From assembly GCF_001481295.1 (NCBI RefSeq), contig NZ_LOPS01000047.1, positions 1 to 64,000 on the forward strand: a stretch of DNA of 64,000 nucleotides, in the 5' to 3' direction. The stretch comes from Candidatus Methanomethylophilus sp. 1R26 (GTDB taxonomy: Archaea; Thermoplasmatota; Thermoplasmata; Methanomassiliicoccales; Methanomethylophilaceae). A program made the translations under genes and the position numbers. Positions 38,669 through 49,495 of this stretch are shown here, piece by piece (the first letter of the stretch is position 1; every line of letters begins with the position of its first letter). The notes beneath the pieces are model-generated. The model made no database searches. It was not told the DNA's origin and saw only the letters and a program-made list of their open reading frames with translations.

Positions 38669-39311
38669 CAGTTGTCAGCCTCCGTGATTCCTGCCTCTGC
38701 CGCGTCGGCCCTGGCGGCCGCCGCGTTCTCTGCATCTGCCTGGGCCCTGGCGGCGTCCCTGGCCTCGGATCCGGCGCCGGCGTGGCGGCCGCGACCCTCA
38801 TCGGGTGGTTCTCGTCGGTGAACGGCGAGGCGGGGTTGTAGGAAACGGTCCCCTCCTCTTCCCTGAGGACAAGGTATCCGGGAACGGTGACCTTGTGCCC
38901 GTCGACGAAGATGTGCCCGTGGTTGATGAGCTGCCTGGCCTGCTTGGGGGTCGCTGCGAGCCCCTTCTGGTAGACGATGGTCTGCAGGCGCCTGCTGAGG
39001 ATGTCCTCGTCCTTCAGGACGAGGATGGCGTTGAGGTCCCCTCCGGTGACGGGGAGGACGCCGAGGCGTGCGCATTTCGCGATGAGCGCGTCGGTCTCGA
39101 TCTGAGCCTGCTTGTCGCCAGTCCTGAGACGGGCCTGGAGCTCCCTGGACTGCTTCCTGAAGTTCCTGAGCATGGTCTCGGCTTTCCAGACCTCGGTCTT
39201 GTTCTTCAGACCGAAGGCCCTGACGATCTCGTTCTCCTGCTTGATCCTCTCTCCCTGCCAAGGGTGGGAGGGGGTGTCGTAGGTCTTCCTCGAGAATTTA
39301 GGATCTCCCAT
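38668..39311 (-). CDS. rps4: Small ribosomal subunit protein uS4 (frameshifted near the C-terminus)
   Basis: Primary 16S-binding protein. It begins [20 protein letters not shown] and has the S4 RNA-binding domain ([20 protein letters not shown], about 125-150). A one-base loss at 38784 shifts the last 40 residues; repair gives an Ala-rich tail ending EAGITEADN and 214 residues in total. The stop so restored overlaps the rps11 start exactly, which supports the repair. Confidence 0.95.
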
Positions 39312-39321
39312 TCAAAACACC

Positions 39322-39906
39322 TCACTGAGTCTTGGGTGCAGCGCTTGCGGCTTTTGCATCCGATTTCTTCTGAACTCCGACTGCGAGGCCCTTCCTTCCG
39401 TTGGACCTGGTCCTCTGACCCCTGACCTTGTGGTGGGTGTCGTGCCTGACTCCGCGGTAGTTGCGGATCATCTTCATCCTGTTGATGTCGTCGTCCTGCA
39501 TGATCCCGAGGTCCTGGCCGATAAGATGCATGTCGGCGCCGGTCTCGTAGTCCATCTGGCGGTTGACGGCCCAGGAAGGAGCGTACTGAACGTAATCGAT
39601 GACGAGCTTCTCAAGGTCCTTGATCTGCTCATCGGAAAGGGATCCGATCTTGGCGGATCCGTCGAGCCCGGATTTCTTGACGATGATCTGGGCGACCCTC
39701 TTTCCGACTCCTTTGATGCTCTGGAGCCCGATGACGACGTGCTTCTGACCGTCGATATCGGAGTTCGCCATACGGACGATGTAGTTGAAATCCTCGCCCT
39801 CGGTCTTCGCGGGGCCTTTCTGCTGCTTGCCGGCCGCGGCCTTCTTCTTGTCCGCGACGGTCTTGGGCTCCGCAGCCTTCTGATTGCTAGCTTTGGGTGC
39901 TGCCAT
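39322..39906 (-). CDS. rps13: Small ribosomal subunit protein uS13
   Basis: 194 residues. The first 38 or so form a Lys/Ala-rich extension (KKKAAAGKQQKGPAK); the S13 core follows (IGLQSIKGVGKRVAQIIV, then NYRGVRHDTHHKVRGQRT). The C-terminal 20 residues are again Ala/Lys-rich. It is the first gene of the operon. ATG 39906 follows GAGG, and the TATA box is at 40050-40060. Confidence 0.95.
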   Translation of the reverse strand: MAAPKASNQKAAEPKTVADKKKAAAGKQQKGPAKTEGEDFNYIVRMANSDIDGQKHVVIGLQSIKGVGKRVAQIIVKKSGLDGSAKIGSLSDEQIKDLEKLVIDYVQYAPSWAVNRQMDYETGADMHLIGQDLGIMQDDDINRMKMIRNYRGVRHDTHHKVRGQRTRSNGRKGLAVGVQKKSDAKAASAAPKTQ

Positions 39907-40049
39907 ATTCTGTTCCTCCGTAAATGTTCCCGGCGCCTTCAGGCGCAGGGAATGCTCAAGCGCGGGGCCCGCACCGGGACGCGCTCTCGGTTTTCGTCCT
40001 GGCATGCAGAACGGGTCCCGAGTTTACGTTGGATGCTCGATTCCATTAT

Positions 40050-40060
40050 AGTATAAAAAC
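40050..40060 (-). promoter_or_regulatory. TATA box of the rps13 operon
   Basis: On the minus strand GTTTTTATACT gives a predicted start near 40025 and a leader of about 120 bases before rps13. Confidence 0.5.
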
Positions 40061-40116
40061 ATGGGCGCAGAGACAGCGCACGCGGCCGTCAGAGCCTGCC
40101 GAGCTGAAAGTATTGA

Positions 40117-40202
40117 TGGTGCCGATGGCCGGATTCGAACCGGCGAACCGCTAGGGAGCAGATCTTGAGTCTGACGCCTTTGGCCAACTCGGCTACATCG
40201 GC
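40117..40202 (-). tRNA. tRNA-Leu (CAA)
   Basis: The acceptor GCCGATG pairs with CATCGGC, the discriminator is A, and CCA is encoded (40117-40119). The anticodon loop CTCAAGA gives CAA, reading UUG. The long variable arm (CTCCCTAGCGGTTCG) is typical of leucine tRNAs. The T loop is TTCGAAT with a perfect CCGG/CCGG stem core. The outermost anticodon-stem pair looks mismatched (T:C), which may be real or a base error. Confidence 0.9.
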
Positions 40203-40281
40203 TTGCTGTTCCCCAGAAGCGTCCGGGGATATTTAGGTTCCTAGTGCCGGACGGCCCAGAGGGCCGCCGGCCGAGGATCCC

Positions 40282-41172
40282 TTACGGGGAAGTGGTGATC
40301 TCCCCGCGCTTCCCGTCGATGTAGAAGGTGTACTCGAACTGGGAGACCATGCCCCCGTCGACCTCCTTCAGGATGTTGAAGCCGGAGAGGACCCCCTTGC
40401 GCAGCAGGAACCTGACCCACTTCTCAGCGTCCGGGTAGTCGCAGGACCTGGCGCAGAACGGGGAACTCGGGAACTCCTTCTTAGCGTACTCGAGGAAATC
40501 GTCGGCGCCCTCGTTCCCGGTCTTCTTGTCGTTGGACAGTATGACGATGTTCCCCCATTTCCCGTTGACGACGTACCCTCCGCCGTTGGTGGCGAAGGGC
40601 TCGATGGCCACCGTCATGCCGGATTTGATCACAGTCTGATCGCCGGAATCGTAAGGCGGCACGGAGAATCCCGCGTGGAGGTTCCAGCGGTCGATCTGGT
40701 GCCCGCAGAGGTTCTCGACGACCTTGAAGCCGGAGCCTTTCACGCTGTTCTCGATCACAGAGCCGACATCGCAGAGCCTGACGCCGTCGCCGATGAACTC
40801 GCCGACGGTGTCCCTCGCCTTCTTGGCGGCGGCCACGAGCTCGGTGTAATCGCGGGTGCCGACCTCGACAGTCCCCGCGGTGTCCCCGATGTAGCCGTCG
40901 AGCATGCCGCCGCAGTCGATCTTGACGACGTCGCCGGTCTCGAGGACGGTCTCGTCCTTGCAGGACGGGGTGTAATGGGCGGCCTCATCGTTCCTGCTGA
41001 TGTTGCAGGGGAACGAGAGCCCGCACCCGTGCTTGCGGATGTACCCCTCGACTTCCTGCGCGATATCGTACAGCTTCGCTCCCGGCTCGCAGAGGCTCAT
41101 GCCGAGCTCTCTGGCGGCGCCGGATACCACTCCGACCTTGCGGAGCTTCTCCAATCCGTCCGCGTCAAGCAT
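40282..41172 (-). CDS. map: Methionine aminopeptidase, type II
   Basis: Removes initiator methionine. The 296-residue enzyme has the five metal ligands in visible context: KIDCGGMLDGYIGDTAGTVE (two aspartates), LCGHQIDRWNLHAG (histidine), IEPFATNGGG (glutamate) and a C-terminal SQFEYTFYI (glutamate). The about 60-residue insert before the last strand marks type II. It is downstream of sua5 with a 15-base gap. Confidence 0.95.
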   Translation of the reverse strand: MLDADGLEKLRKVGVVSGAARELGMSLCEPGAKLYDIAQEVEGYIRKHGCGLSFPCNISRNDEAAHYTPSCKDETVLETGDVVKIDCGGMLDGYIGDTAGTVEVGTRDYTELVAAAKKARDTVGEFIGDGVRLCDVGSVIENSVKGSGFKVVENLCGHQIDRWNLHAGFSVPPYDSGDQTVIKSGMTVAIEPFATNGGGYVVNGKWGNIVILSNDKKTGNEGADDFLEYAKKEFPSSPFCARSCDYPDAEKWVRFLLRKGVLSGFNILKEVDGGMVSQFEYTFYIDGKRGEITTSP

Positions 41173-41187
41173 TCAGAACATCTCTTA

Positions 41188-41802
41188 TCATTTGTCAGTG
41201 ATCGGTCCGGGGCGGACGATCTCGTACTCCCTGTCCTTGAGCCATACAATGGTCGACGGCCTGTCGGAGGTGCTGGGCCCGGCATCGATGTACGTGGACA
41301 CCGTATCGCCGAAGGCGACGCGCGCCATCGAGATGTCTGTGGCATCGGGATGGAAATGCCTGTTGGCCGAAGTGGCGACGATGGGGCCGGCGCGCTTGGC
41401 GAGCTCGATGGCCATCGGGTGGTCGGGGATGCGGATCCCCACCTTGTCCGAGGATGCCGTGACGATGTCAGGGACCTCGGGCCTCTTCTTTATGATGATG
41501 GTCAGGGGCCCCGGGAGGAACGCCTTGATGAGCTTGTCGGCGTTCTCGTTGAGGACGGCGATGGATTCCATCATCTTCCTATCGGCGACGGCCACGGAAA
41601 GGGCCATGTCGAACGGGCGGTTCTTGGCAAGGTAGAGGTTCTTCACAGCGGCCTCGTTGAATATGTCCGCTCCGATCCCGTAGACGGTATCGGTAGGGTA
41701 AACGACGAGTTTTCCCTCGGAGATATCCTCTGCACCTGACATGGCGGCCTGGATGCAGTCATCGTTGAGCCCGTTGGAGCAATCGCACTTTATGATCCTC
41801 AA
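41188..41802 (-). CDS. sua5: Threonylcarbamoyl-AMP synthase (Sua5/YrdC)
   Basis: First enzyme of t6A37 synthesis on ANN-decoding tRNAs. The 204-residue YrdC domain shows VVYPTDTVYGIGAD (about 33), the nucleotide-binding KNRPFDMALS (about 60), LPGPLTIII (about 95) and IVATSANRH (about 140). It lacks the extra Sua5 C-terminal domain, so it is the short form. It lies between an MBL hydrolase and map. Confidence 0.92.
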   Translation of the reverse strand: MRIIKCDCSNGLNDDCIQAAMSGAEDISEGKLVVYPTDTVYGIGADIFNEAAVKNLYLAKNRPFDMALSVAVADRKMMESIAVLNENADKLIKAFLPGPLTIIIKKRPEVPDIVTASSDKVGIRIPDHPMAIELAKRAGPIVATSANRHFHPDATDISMARVAFGDTVSTYIDAGPSTSDRPSTIVWLKDREYEIVRPGPITDK

Positions 41803-41803
41803 T

Positions 41804-42409
41804 TCACCAGCCTTCCATCATCGTCAAAGCGGTCCTCACTGACATATTTCCGTCCGCTGAGACCGTTCCGTGTCCAGGATAGAGGTATGAGATATCAAAA
41901 TTGCGCAGCTTCTCGAGCGACGCTATCATGTCCTCGGCAGACCCTCCCGGGAAGTCCGTGCGGCCGACACCGCCGTCGAACACAGTATCCCCGGAGAACA
42001 GCGAATGCGAGATCTCATCGTAGAGGCAGATGCTCCCGGGAGTGTGCCCGGGCGTCTCGATGACGCGGAGCCTGTATCCTCCGAGATCGAAACTATCCGT
42101 CTCCCCGATCGGCCCGCATACCATCGGGCGGGCGGCTGCGCCGGCGATGGCACGTGTCTCGCGCCAATCGGCGTATGCCATGCAGCCGAACTCGTCCTGT
42201 ATGTCCGGAGCTCCGCCGATGTGATCGGTATGGCAGTGCGTGAGGATCATGAGATCCAGTTTCCTGTCCCCCAGTATGCTGCGGATCTGGGATATCACGC
42301 CTGAAGAATCATCGCCGCACCCGGCATCGATCAGGCAGGTCCTGTCCGATACGAGCAGGTAGATATTGGAATTGAAGCCCCTGTGCGCTTCTATCAGATG
42401 TATCGTCAT
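41804..42409 (-). CDS. Metallo-beta-lactamase-fold hydrolase (glyoxalase II-like)
   Basis: A 201-residue hydrolase with the full metal set: THCHTDHIGG (about 57), a HTPGS motif (about 118) and FSGDTVFDGGVGRTDFPGG (about 137-155), then YLYPGHGTV (about 178). The pattern resembles hydroxyacylglutathione hydrolase, but the substrate is unknown. ATG 42409 is chosen because the longer frame to 42505 runs into the 23S trailer. The stop is 1 base before the sua5 start. Confidence 0.88.
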   Translation of the reverse strand: MTIHLIEAHRGFNSNIYLLVSDRTCLIDAGCGDDSSGVISQIRSILGDRKLDLMILTHCHTDHIGGAPDIQDEFGCMAYADWRETRAIAGAAARPMVCGPIGETDSFDLGGYRLRVIETPGHTPGSICLYDEISHSLFSGDTVFDGGVGRTDFPGGSAEDMIASLEKLRNFDISYLYPGHGTVSADGNMSVRTALTMMEGW

Positions 42410-42451
42410 CCGAATGAGGATAGAACGGCGGAGATGATAAACGAATCCGTC

Positions 42452-42488
42452 AGAAACAAAAAACAGAAAAGAATTGGAAAGAAAAAAT
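42452..42488 (-). terminator. Poly-T terminator of the 23S rRNA transcript
   Basis: On the minus strand a run of T-rich segments (TTTTTT, TTTCTTTCC, TTTTCTG, TTTTTTG) directly follows the rRNA processing stem, typical of archaeal intrinsic termination. Confidence 0.55.
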
Positions 42489-42518
42489 GGAAGAGAGACT
42501 TTCATACGAAACCTGTTT

Positions 42519-42528
<10 letters not shown>
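42489..42528 (-). other. 3' half of the 23S rRNA processing stem
   Basis: On the minus strand the segments TCTAGCA, GTC, AAA (bulge), CAGGTTTCGTATG and CTCTCTTCC pair with the 5' half at 45448-45509. The 3-nt AAA bulge at 42516-42518 is the expected cut site for the archaeal splicing endonuclease. Confidence 0.75.
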
Positions 42529-45447
<2,919 letters not shown>

Positions 45448-45454
<7 letters not shown>

Positions 45455-45509
45455 CACGTCCAGGTTTCGTATGATCGATCGTCATAGGGTATTGTTCCGC
45501 CTCTCTTCC
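45448..45509 (-). other. 5' half of the 23S rRNA processing stem (bulge-helix-bulge)
   Basis: Read on the minus strand: GGAAGAGAG, a loop, CATACGAAACCTG, GAC, GTG (bulge), TGCTAGA. Each segment is the exact complement of one on the 3' side (42489-42528): 9, 13, 3 and 7 pairs. Two 3-nt bulges on opposite strands enclose a 3-bp helix, a slightly relaxed bulge-helix-bulge. Confidence 0.75.
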
Positions 45510-45612
45510 TGTGCGGTACCCTCAATCTCTTCCCCGCATGAGTCATCCTCACCGGGTGCATGATGATGAGTCAGGTTTCGCGCCCAACTCAGCAAAAATC
45601 CCAGATGCGAGG

Positions 45613-45624
45613 GTTATATTTAAG
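45613..45624 (-). promoter_or_regulatory. TATA box of the 23S rRNA gene
   Basis: Minus-strand CTTAAATATAAC with GC-rich flanks. The predicted start is near 45590, leaving about 130 bases of leader before the processing stem. Confidence 0.55.
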
Positions 45625-45681
45625 CCTTCGCATTCAGAAGATTTTCGCTGTTTTTAGGCAGCGAGCCTTCCCTCTATAATT

Positions 45682-45720
45682 CGCAAGTAATTCTTGCGGA
45701 TCACACGATGTTACACATCG
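45682..45720. repeat. Two short dyads upstream of the rRNA promoter
   Basis: CGCAAG-taatt-CTTGCG (45682-45698) and CGATGT-tac-ACATCG (45706-45720) are perfect 6-base inverted repeats about 60-100 bases upstream of the 23S TATA box. An additional AT-rich TATATATAATTAA lies at 45744-45756. They could be binding sites for an activator or an upstream promoter; function not shown. Confidence 0.35.
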
Positions 45721-45774
45721 CGCATACCCCTCTACACACAAGTAGTATATATAATTAACGGGGGACCGGTTTCG

Positions 45775-46189
45775 TCACGGCGTGAAAACTGTGAAAATGA
45801 GGCCAGGAATGCATTTTTTGAGCCTCATGAGGTCCGGGTAGTACAGGCGGATGCGGTCTTCGGAGTGCACGCGGCGCCCGAGGATCCTGGCGACGACCGC
45901 CGTCTCGACCGTTCCGTCTATCTTCCAGCCCCCTTCCTCGGAGGTTGTGTCCGTCGAGACGAACAGCGGAAGCTTGAGCAGTATCTTCTCCTGGTCCGTG
46001 CAGATCGAGCTGAGGTAGTCTATGCCGGCCCTGCTGAAGGATGCCTTCTCCCCCGTTGCGCGTCTCGAAGGTGTCGCCGCCGTTCTCTATGTAATCCATG
46101 AGCGTGCGGCGCCTGACCGGCAGTTCGCTGTTCATCCCTGCGAGCATCGCCTTGATGTTGCGCGGATCGTCCTCGATGCCGAACTCCAT
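45775..46189 (-). CDS. DUF61/UPF0216 family protein (frameshifted)
   Basis: Small archaeal protein of unknown function (COG2083). The N-terminus reads DDPRNIKAMLAGMNSELP and RRRTLMDYIENGG. After correcting the G5 run at 46050-46054 (one G too many, or two too few) the frame continues as KASFSRAGIDYLSS, TDQEKILLKLPLFVST and a C-terminal LMRLKKCIPGLIFTVFTP, giving about 137 residues. Unlike the other broken genes here, one deletion does not explain this site. The AT-rich promoter for it is at 46221-46244. Confidence 0.7.
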
Positions 46190-46257
46190 GCTCTCCCGGC
46201 CCTCCTTCGTCTTCCTTTGCCCTTATCTTATTTATTATATTAAAGGAGGTAAGAAAC

Positions 46258-46362
46258 ATGGCCGGGCCGCTGTGCCTGCCGCCTGGCGGCCGCAGGGCCC
46301 TTCTCCGCGCACGTGATGCCGGATACAACGCAGTCCTGACGGGCCGGCAACTCGCTTTATAA
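46258..46362 (+). CDS. Candidate 34-residue small ORF with a strong Shine-Dalgarno site
   Basis: ATG 46258 is preceded at 8 bases by AAAGGAGGT (46242-46250), close to a perfect anti-16S match, and by an AT-rich TTATTTATTATATTAAA. The product would be basic (GGRRALLRARDAGYN) with no recognised motif. Its stop falls inside the TATA box of nifB. It may be a real small protein, a leader peptide, or chance. Confidence 0.3.
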   Translation: MAGPLCLPPGGRRALLRARDAGYNAVLTGRQLAL

Positions 46363-46363
46363 C
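46355..46363 (+). promoter_or_regulatory. TATA box of nifB
   Basis: CTTTATAAC lies 20-29 bases before GTG 46384, pointing to a leaderless transcript beginning at the start codon. Confidence 0.5.
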
Positions 46364-46383
46364 TGCACCCGATACGTGGTCGC

Positions 46384-47625
46384 GTGTCTGTCAATCCCGA
46401 ACTCGAGAAGGCTCTGCAGGAACACCCGTGCTACAGCGAGGCCGCCCACACTGCCTATGCGCGCATGCATGTCCCGGTGGCCCCCAAGTGCAACATCCAA
46501 TGCAATTTCTGCAACCGCAAGTTCGACTGCAGCAACGAATCCCGCCCGGGAGTCACCAGCGAGGTCCTGACCCCGGAGCAGGCGGCAGCGAAGATCGCCT
46601 ACGTGCGCGAGCGCGTCCCCAACCTGAAGGTGATCGGCATCGCCGGGCCGGGGGATCCTCTGGCCAACGAGGAGACTTTCGAGACCCTCGCCCTCGTGAA
46701 GGAGAGGTTCCCGGACCTCACTCTGTGCATTTCGACCAACGGCCTCGCCCTGCCGGACAGCGCGGAGAGGCTGTACGGCCTCGGCGTCAGGTTCATAACC
46801 GTGACTGTCAACGCCCCGGACGAGGAGACCGGGGCCGAGGTCTACGGATCGGTCATCTGGGAAGGCAGAAGGCTCACCGGGAGGGAAGGGGCGCGGATAC
46901 TGCTGTCCCGGCAGATGGAAGGGATCGAGAAATGCGCCGCCCTCGGGATGCTGGTGAAAGTCAACATCGTGATGATCCCCGGGAAGAACGCGGACAGGAT
47001 CCCCGAGATCGTGAAGATGGCCAAGGCCAAGGGAGCCTACATTGTCAATATCCTGCCGTTCATCCCCGTGAAGGGGACCGCTTTCGAGAACCTCCGCCCT
47101 CCGACCGCGGAGGAGAGAAAGGCCCTCATGGACCTGTGCTCGGCGGACGCCCGCATGATGCGCCATTGCCGCCAGTGCCGCGCGGACGCCGTGGGCCTGC
47201 TGGGAGAGGACCGCTCGGCGGAGTTCGCCGGCTGCGGGTACGGGTCCGGCAACGGCTGCGGGCCTGCGGAAACCGGCCCTAACATGGTATCGTTCCGCAC
47301 CGGGAAGTACGTGATAGCGCTGGCCTCCGAGAACGGGAGGAACGTCGACAGCGGCTTCGGCAGCGCCTCCCGCTTCCTTGTATACTCAGCTGACGGCCCG
47401 GACATCAGGTTCCTCCGCGAAGTCCGCCCGGCCGATCTCGCGAAAGAAGTAGCAGGACGCTCCCACAAGGAGCACGTAGAGGAGATCGTGACCCTCCTCG
47501 ACGACTGCGACATCATAGCCGTGAAGGAGATCGGCGATATGCCGAGGGCGGTCATCGAGGGACGCGGGAAAAGGGTCATCGTCACCGATGGCGGAGTGAG
47601 GGAGACCGTGTCCTCGGTACGCTGA
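46384..47625 (+). CDS. nifB: NifB-type radical SAM protein with C-terminal NifX-like domain
   Basis: NifB builds the Fe-S core (NifB-co) of nitrogenase cofactors. The radical SAM site CNIQCNFCNRKFDCSNESRP (about residues 36-55) is diagnostic for NifB. AGPGDPLAN and STNGLALP follow. Cysteines HCRQCRADAVGLLGED lie near 260. Residues about 300-413 form the NifX-like carrier domain (YVIALASENGRNVDSGFG). The start is GTG 46384, fixed by the TATA box. No nifH, D, K, E or N is within the window, so it may be an orphan. Confidence 0.92.
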   Translation: MSVNPELEKALQEHPCYSEAAHTAYARMHVPVAPKCNIQCNFCNRKFDCSNESRPGVTSEVLTPEQAAAKIAYVRERVPNLKVIGIAGPGDPLANEETFETLALVKERFPDLTLCISTNGLALPDSAERLYGLGVRFITVTVNAPDEETGAEVYGSVIWEGRRLTGREGARILLSRQMEGIEKCAALGMLVKVNIVMIPGKNADRIPEIVKMAKAKGAYIVNILPFIPVKGTAFENLRPPTAEERKALMDLCSADARMMRHCRQCRADAVGLLGEDRSAEFAGCGYGSGNGCGPAETGPNMVSFRTGKYVIALASENGRNVDSGFGSASRFLVYSADGPDIRFLREVRPADLAKEVAGRSHKEHVEEIVTLLDDCDIIAVKEIGDMPRAVIEGRGKRVIVTDGGVRETVSSVR

Positions 47626-47715
47626 TCCCCCGCCGGGCATCCCGGCGGCCTGTTTTCCCTTTAATCTGGTTTTATCTCCATTTTTTAATATATTTAGGAA
47701 TGCTTAAATTATTTC

Positions 47716-49495
47716 ATGGAAGCAAGAAAGAGGCTGAGAAGGCTCACTGCCTATGCCGGCCGCTACAGGTACCTGACATACGCCTCGCTGGTGCTGTCGG
47801 CGGCGAGCGCCCTCCTGTCCGCGGTCCCGTATTATTACATATGGAAGATACTGGACGAGATCATCGGCTCGATGCCGGATTACAGCGAGGCCTACGGCGT
47901 GGTCGGATACGGCATCGCCGCCCTCGCCTTCACAGCGGCCTCGGTCCTGGTCTACATATGCGCCCTGATGTGCTCGCACCTGTCGGCCTTCCGCATAGCC
48001 AAGAACATGAGGAAGGATATGCTCGGACGCATCCTGAGCCTCCCTCCCGGGGCCCTTGACGCAGCCGGGACGGGGAAGATCAGGAGGACCGTCTTCGATT
48101 CGGCGGCCGCCACCGAAACGTACATGGCCCATCAGCTGCCGGACCGGGCCGCGCCTGCGTCCTGCCGGTCGCCTTCGCCGTCCTGCTGTTCCTATTCGAC
48201 TGGCGCCTGGGCCTGGTGTCCGTGCTAGTGGTCGTCATGGCGGCCGCCGCCATGCTCAGCATGGCAGGCGGAAAGGCCCTCAGGAAATCCCTGGAGTCCT
48301 ACCAGACGGCGCTCGCCGGCATGAACCGGGAGGCCGTGGAGTATGTGCGCGGCATGTCCGTGGTGAAGACCTTCCAGCAGACCGTGGACTCATTCCGGGA
48401 GTTCAAGGCGTCCATCGACGGTTTCGGCGAATGGGCCGTGAAGTACACCATGTGGTGCCAGAAGCGCATGACCGCTTTCGTGGTCATCTCCAGTTCGGCC
48501 ATCTCCCTTCTGATAATCACCGCCCTCGCCCTGAACGGCGGGACGGACTGGTCCTCGGGGTTCCTGTCCGACTTCATCTTCTACGTGGTGTTCACGCCCA
48601 TCATCTCGCTCCTCCTGCTGAGGATAATGTACTCGAGCAGGGAGGGGATGATCGTGGACGATGCCCTCGCCCGCGTCGATGAGCTCCTGGCACAGGGGCC
48701 GCTCCCCGAGCCGGAATCCCCGAAGGCCCCCGAGAACATGACCGTGAGGTTCGAAGGAGTCACGTTCACCTATCCGGGCTCGGAGACCCCTGCCTGAGCG
48801 GGGTCGACATGGAGATCCGCCAGGGGGCCGTGACCGCTCTCGTGGGTCCCAGCGGGAGCGGGAAGAGCACCGCCGCCGCCCTGGCCTGCCGGTTCTGGGA
48901 TCCGCAGGAGGGGAGGGTGACCATCGGCGGCATCGATGTCAGGGACATCGGCAGCGCGAAGATGGGCGAGATGGTCTCGTTCGTGTTCCAGCGCAGCGGC
49001 CTGCTCAAGGACACCCTGCTGAACAACGTCAGGGCCGCCCGCCCGTCGGCGACAGAGGAGGAGGTGGCCGAGGCCCTGCGCAGGGCCCAATGCAGCGACA
49101 TCGTGGCCAAGCTCCCAGAGGGGCTCGGCACCATGCTGGGGCCCGGGGGAGCGCACCTCTCCGGCGGGGAGGTCCAGAGGCTGGCCATCGCCCGCGCCTT
49201 CCTGAAGGATGCGCCCATCGTGATCCTCGACGAGGCGACGGCGTTCGCCGATCCGGAGAACGAATACCTCGTCCAGAGGGCCTTCGAGGAGCTTTCCGCC
49301 GACAGGACGGTGCTGATGATAGCACACCGCCTGACCACGGTGCGCCGGGCCGACCGCATATACGTGATGGACGGAGGGATGATATCCGAGTACGGGACCC
49401 ATGACGAGATGGCCTCCGGGAACGGCAGGTACAGCCGCATGTGGAAGGAGTACACCGAATCCGTCGACTGGAAGATCGGGGGGACGCCGCAATGA
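47716..49495 (+). CDS. ABC exporter half-transporter 1, membrane plus ATPase (two frameshifts)
   Basis: Type I ABC exporter with about five to six membrane helices (for example LTYASLVLSAASALLSAVPY, AFVVISSSAISLLIITALAL) followed by an ATPase domain: Walker A VGPSGSGKSTAAALA, signature LSGGEVQRLAIARA, Walker B IVILDEATAFADPENE, and an H-loop MIAHRLTTV. Losses of one G at 48151 and one C at 48793 split it; the repaired length is about 593 residues. The DEATAFADPENE string is typical of the YbtP/IrtA-type subset linked to siderophore or peptide transport in bacteria. It overlaps ABC gene 2 (ATGA). Confidence 0.85.

Noticed and set aside
38668-39311. rps4 as a real pseudogene
   Set aside because: An essential single-copy gene, with operon overlap to rps11 restored exactly when one base is added.
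40117-40202. Intron in tRNA-Leu
   Set aside because: The anticodon loop is seven bases and uninterrupted; only the outermost stem pair is mismatched.
45560-45566. ATGATGA resembling a C/D box RNA in the rRNA leader region
   Set aside because: It is on the strand opposite to rRNA transcription and no matching D/D' box set is placed around it.
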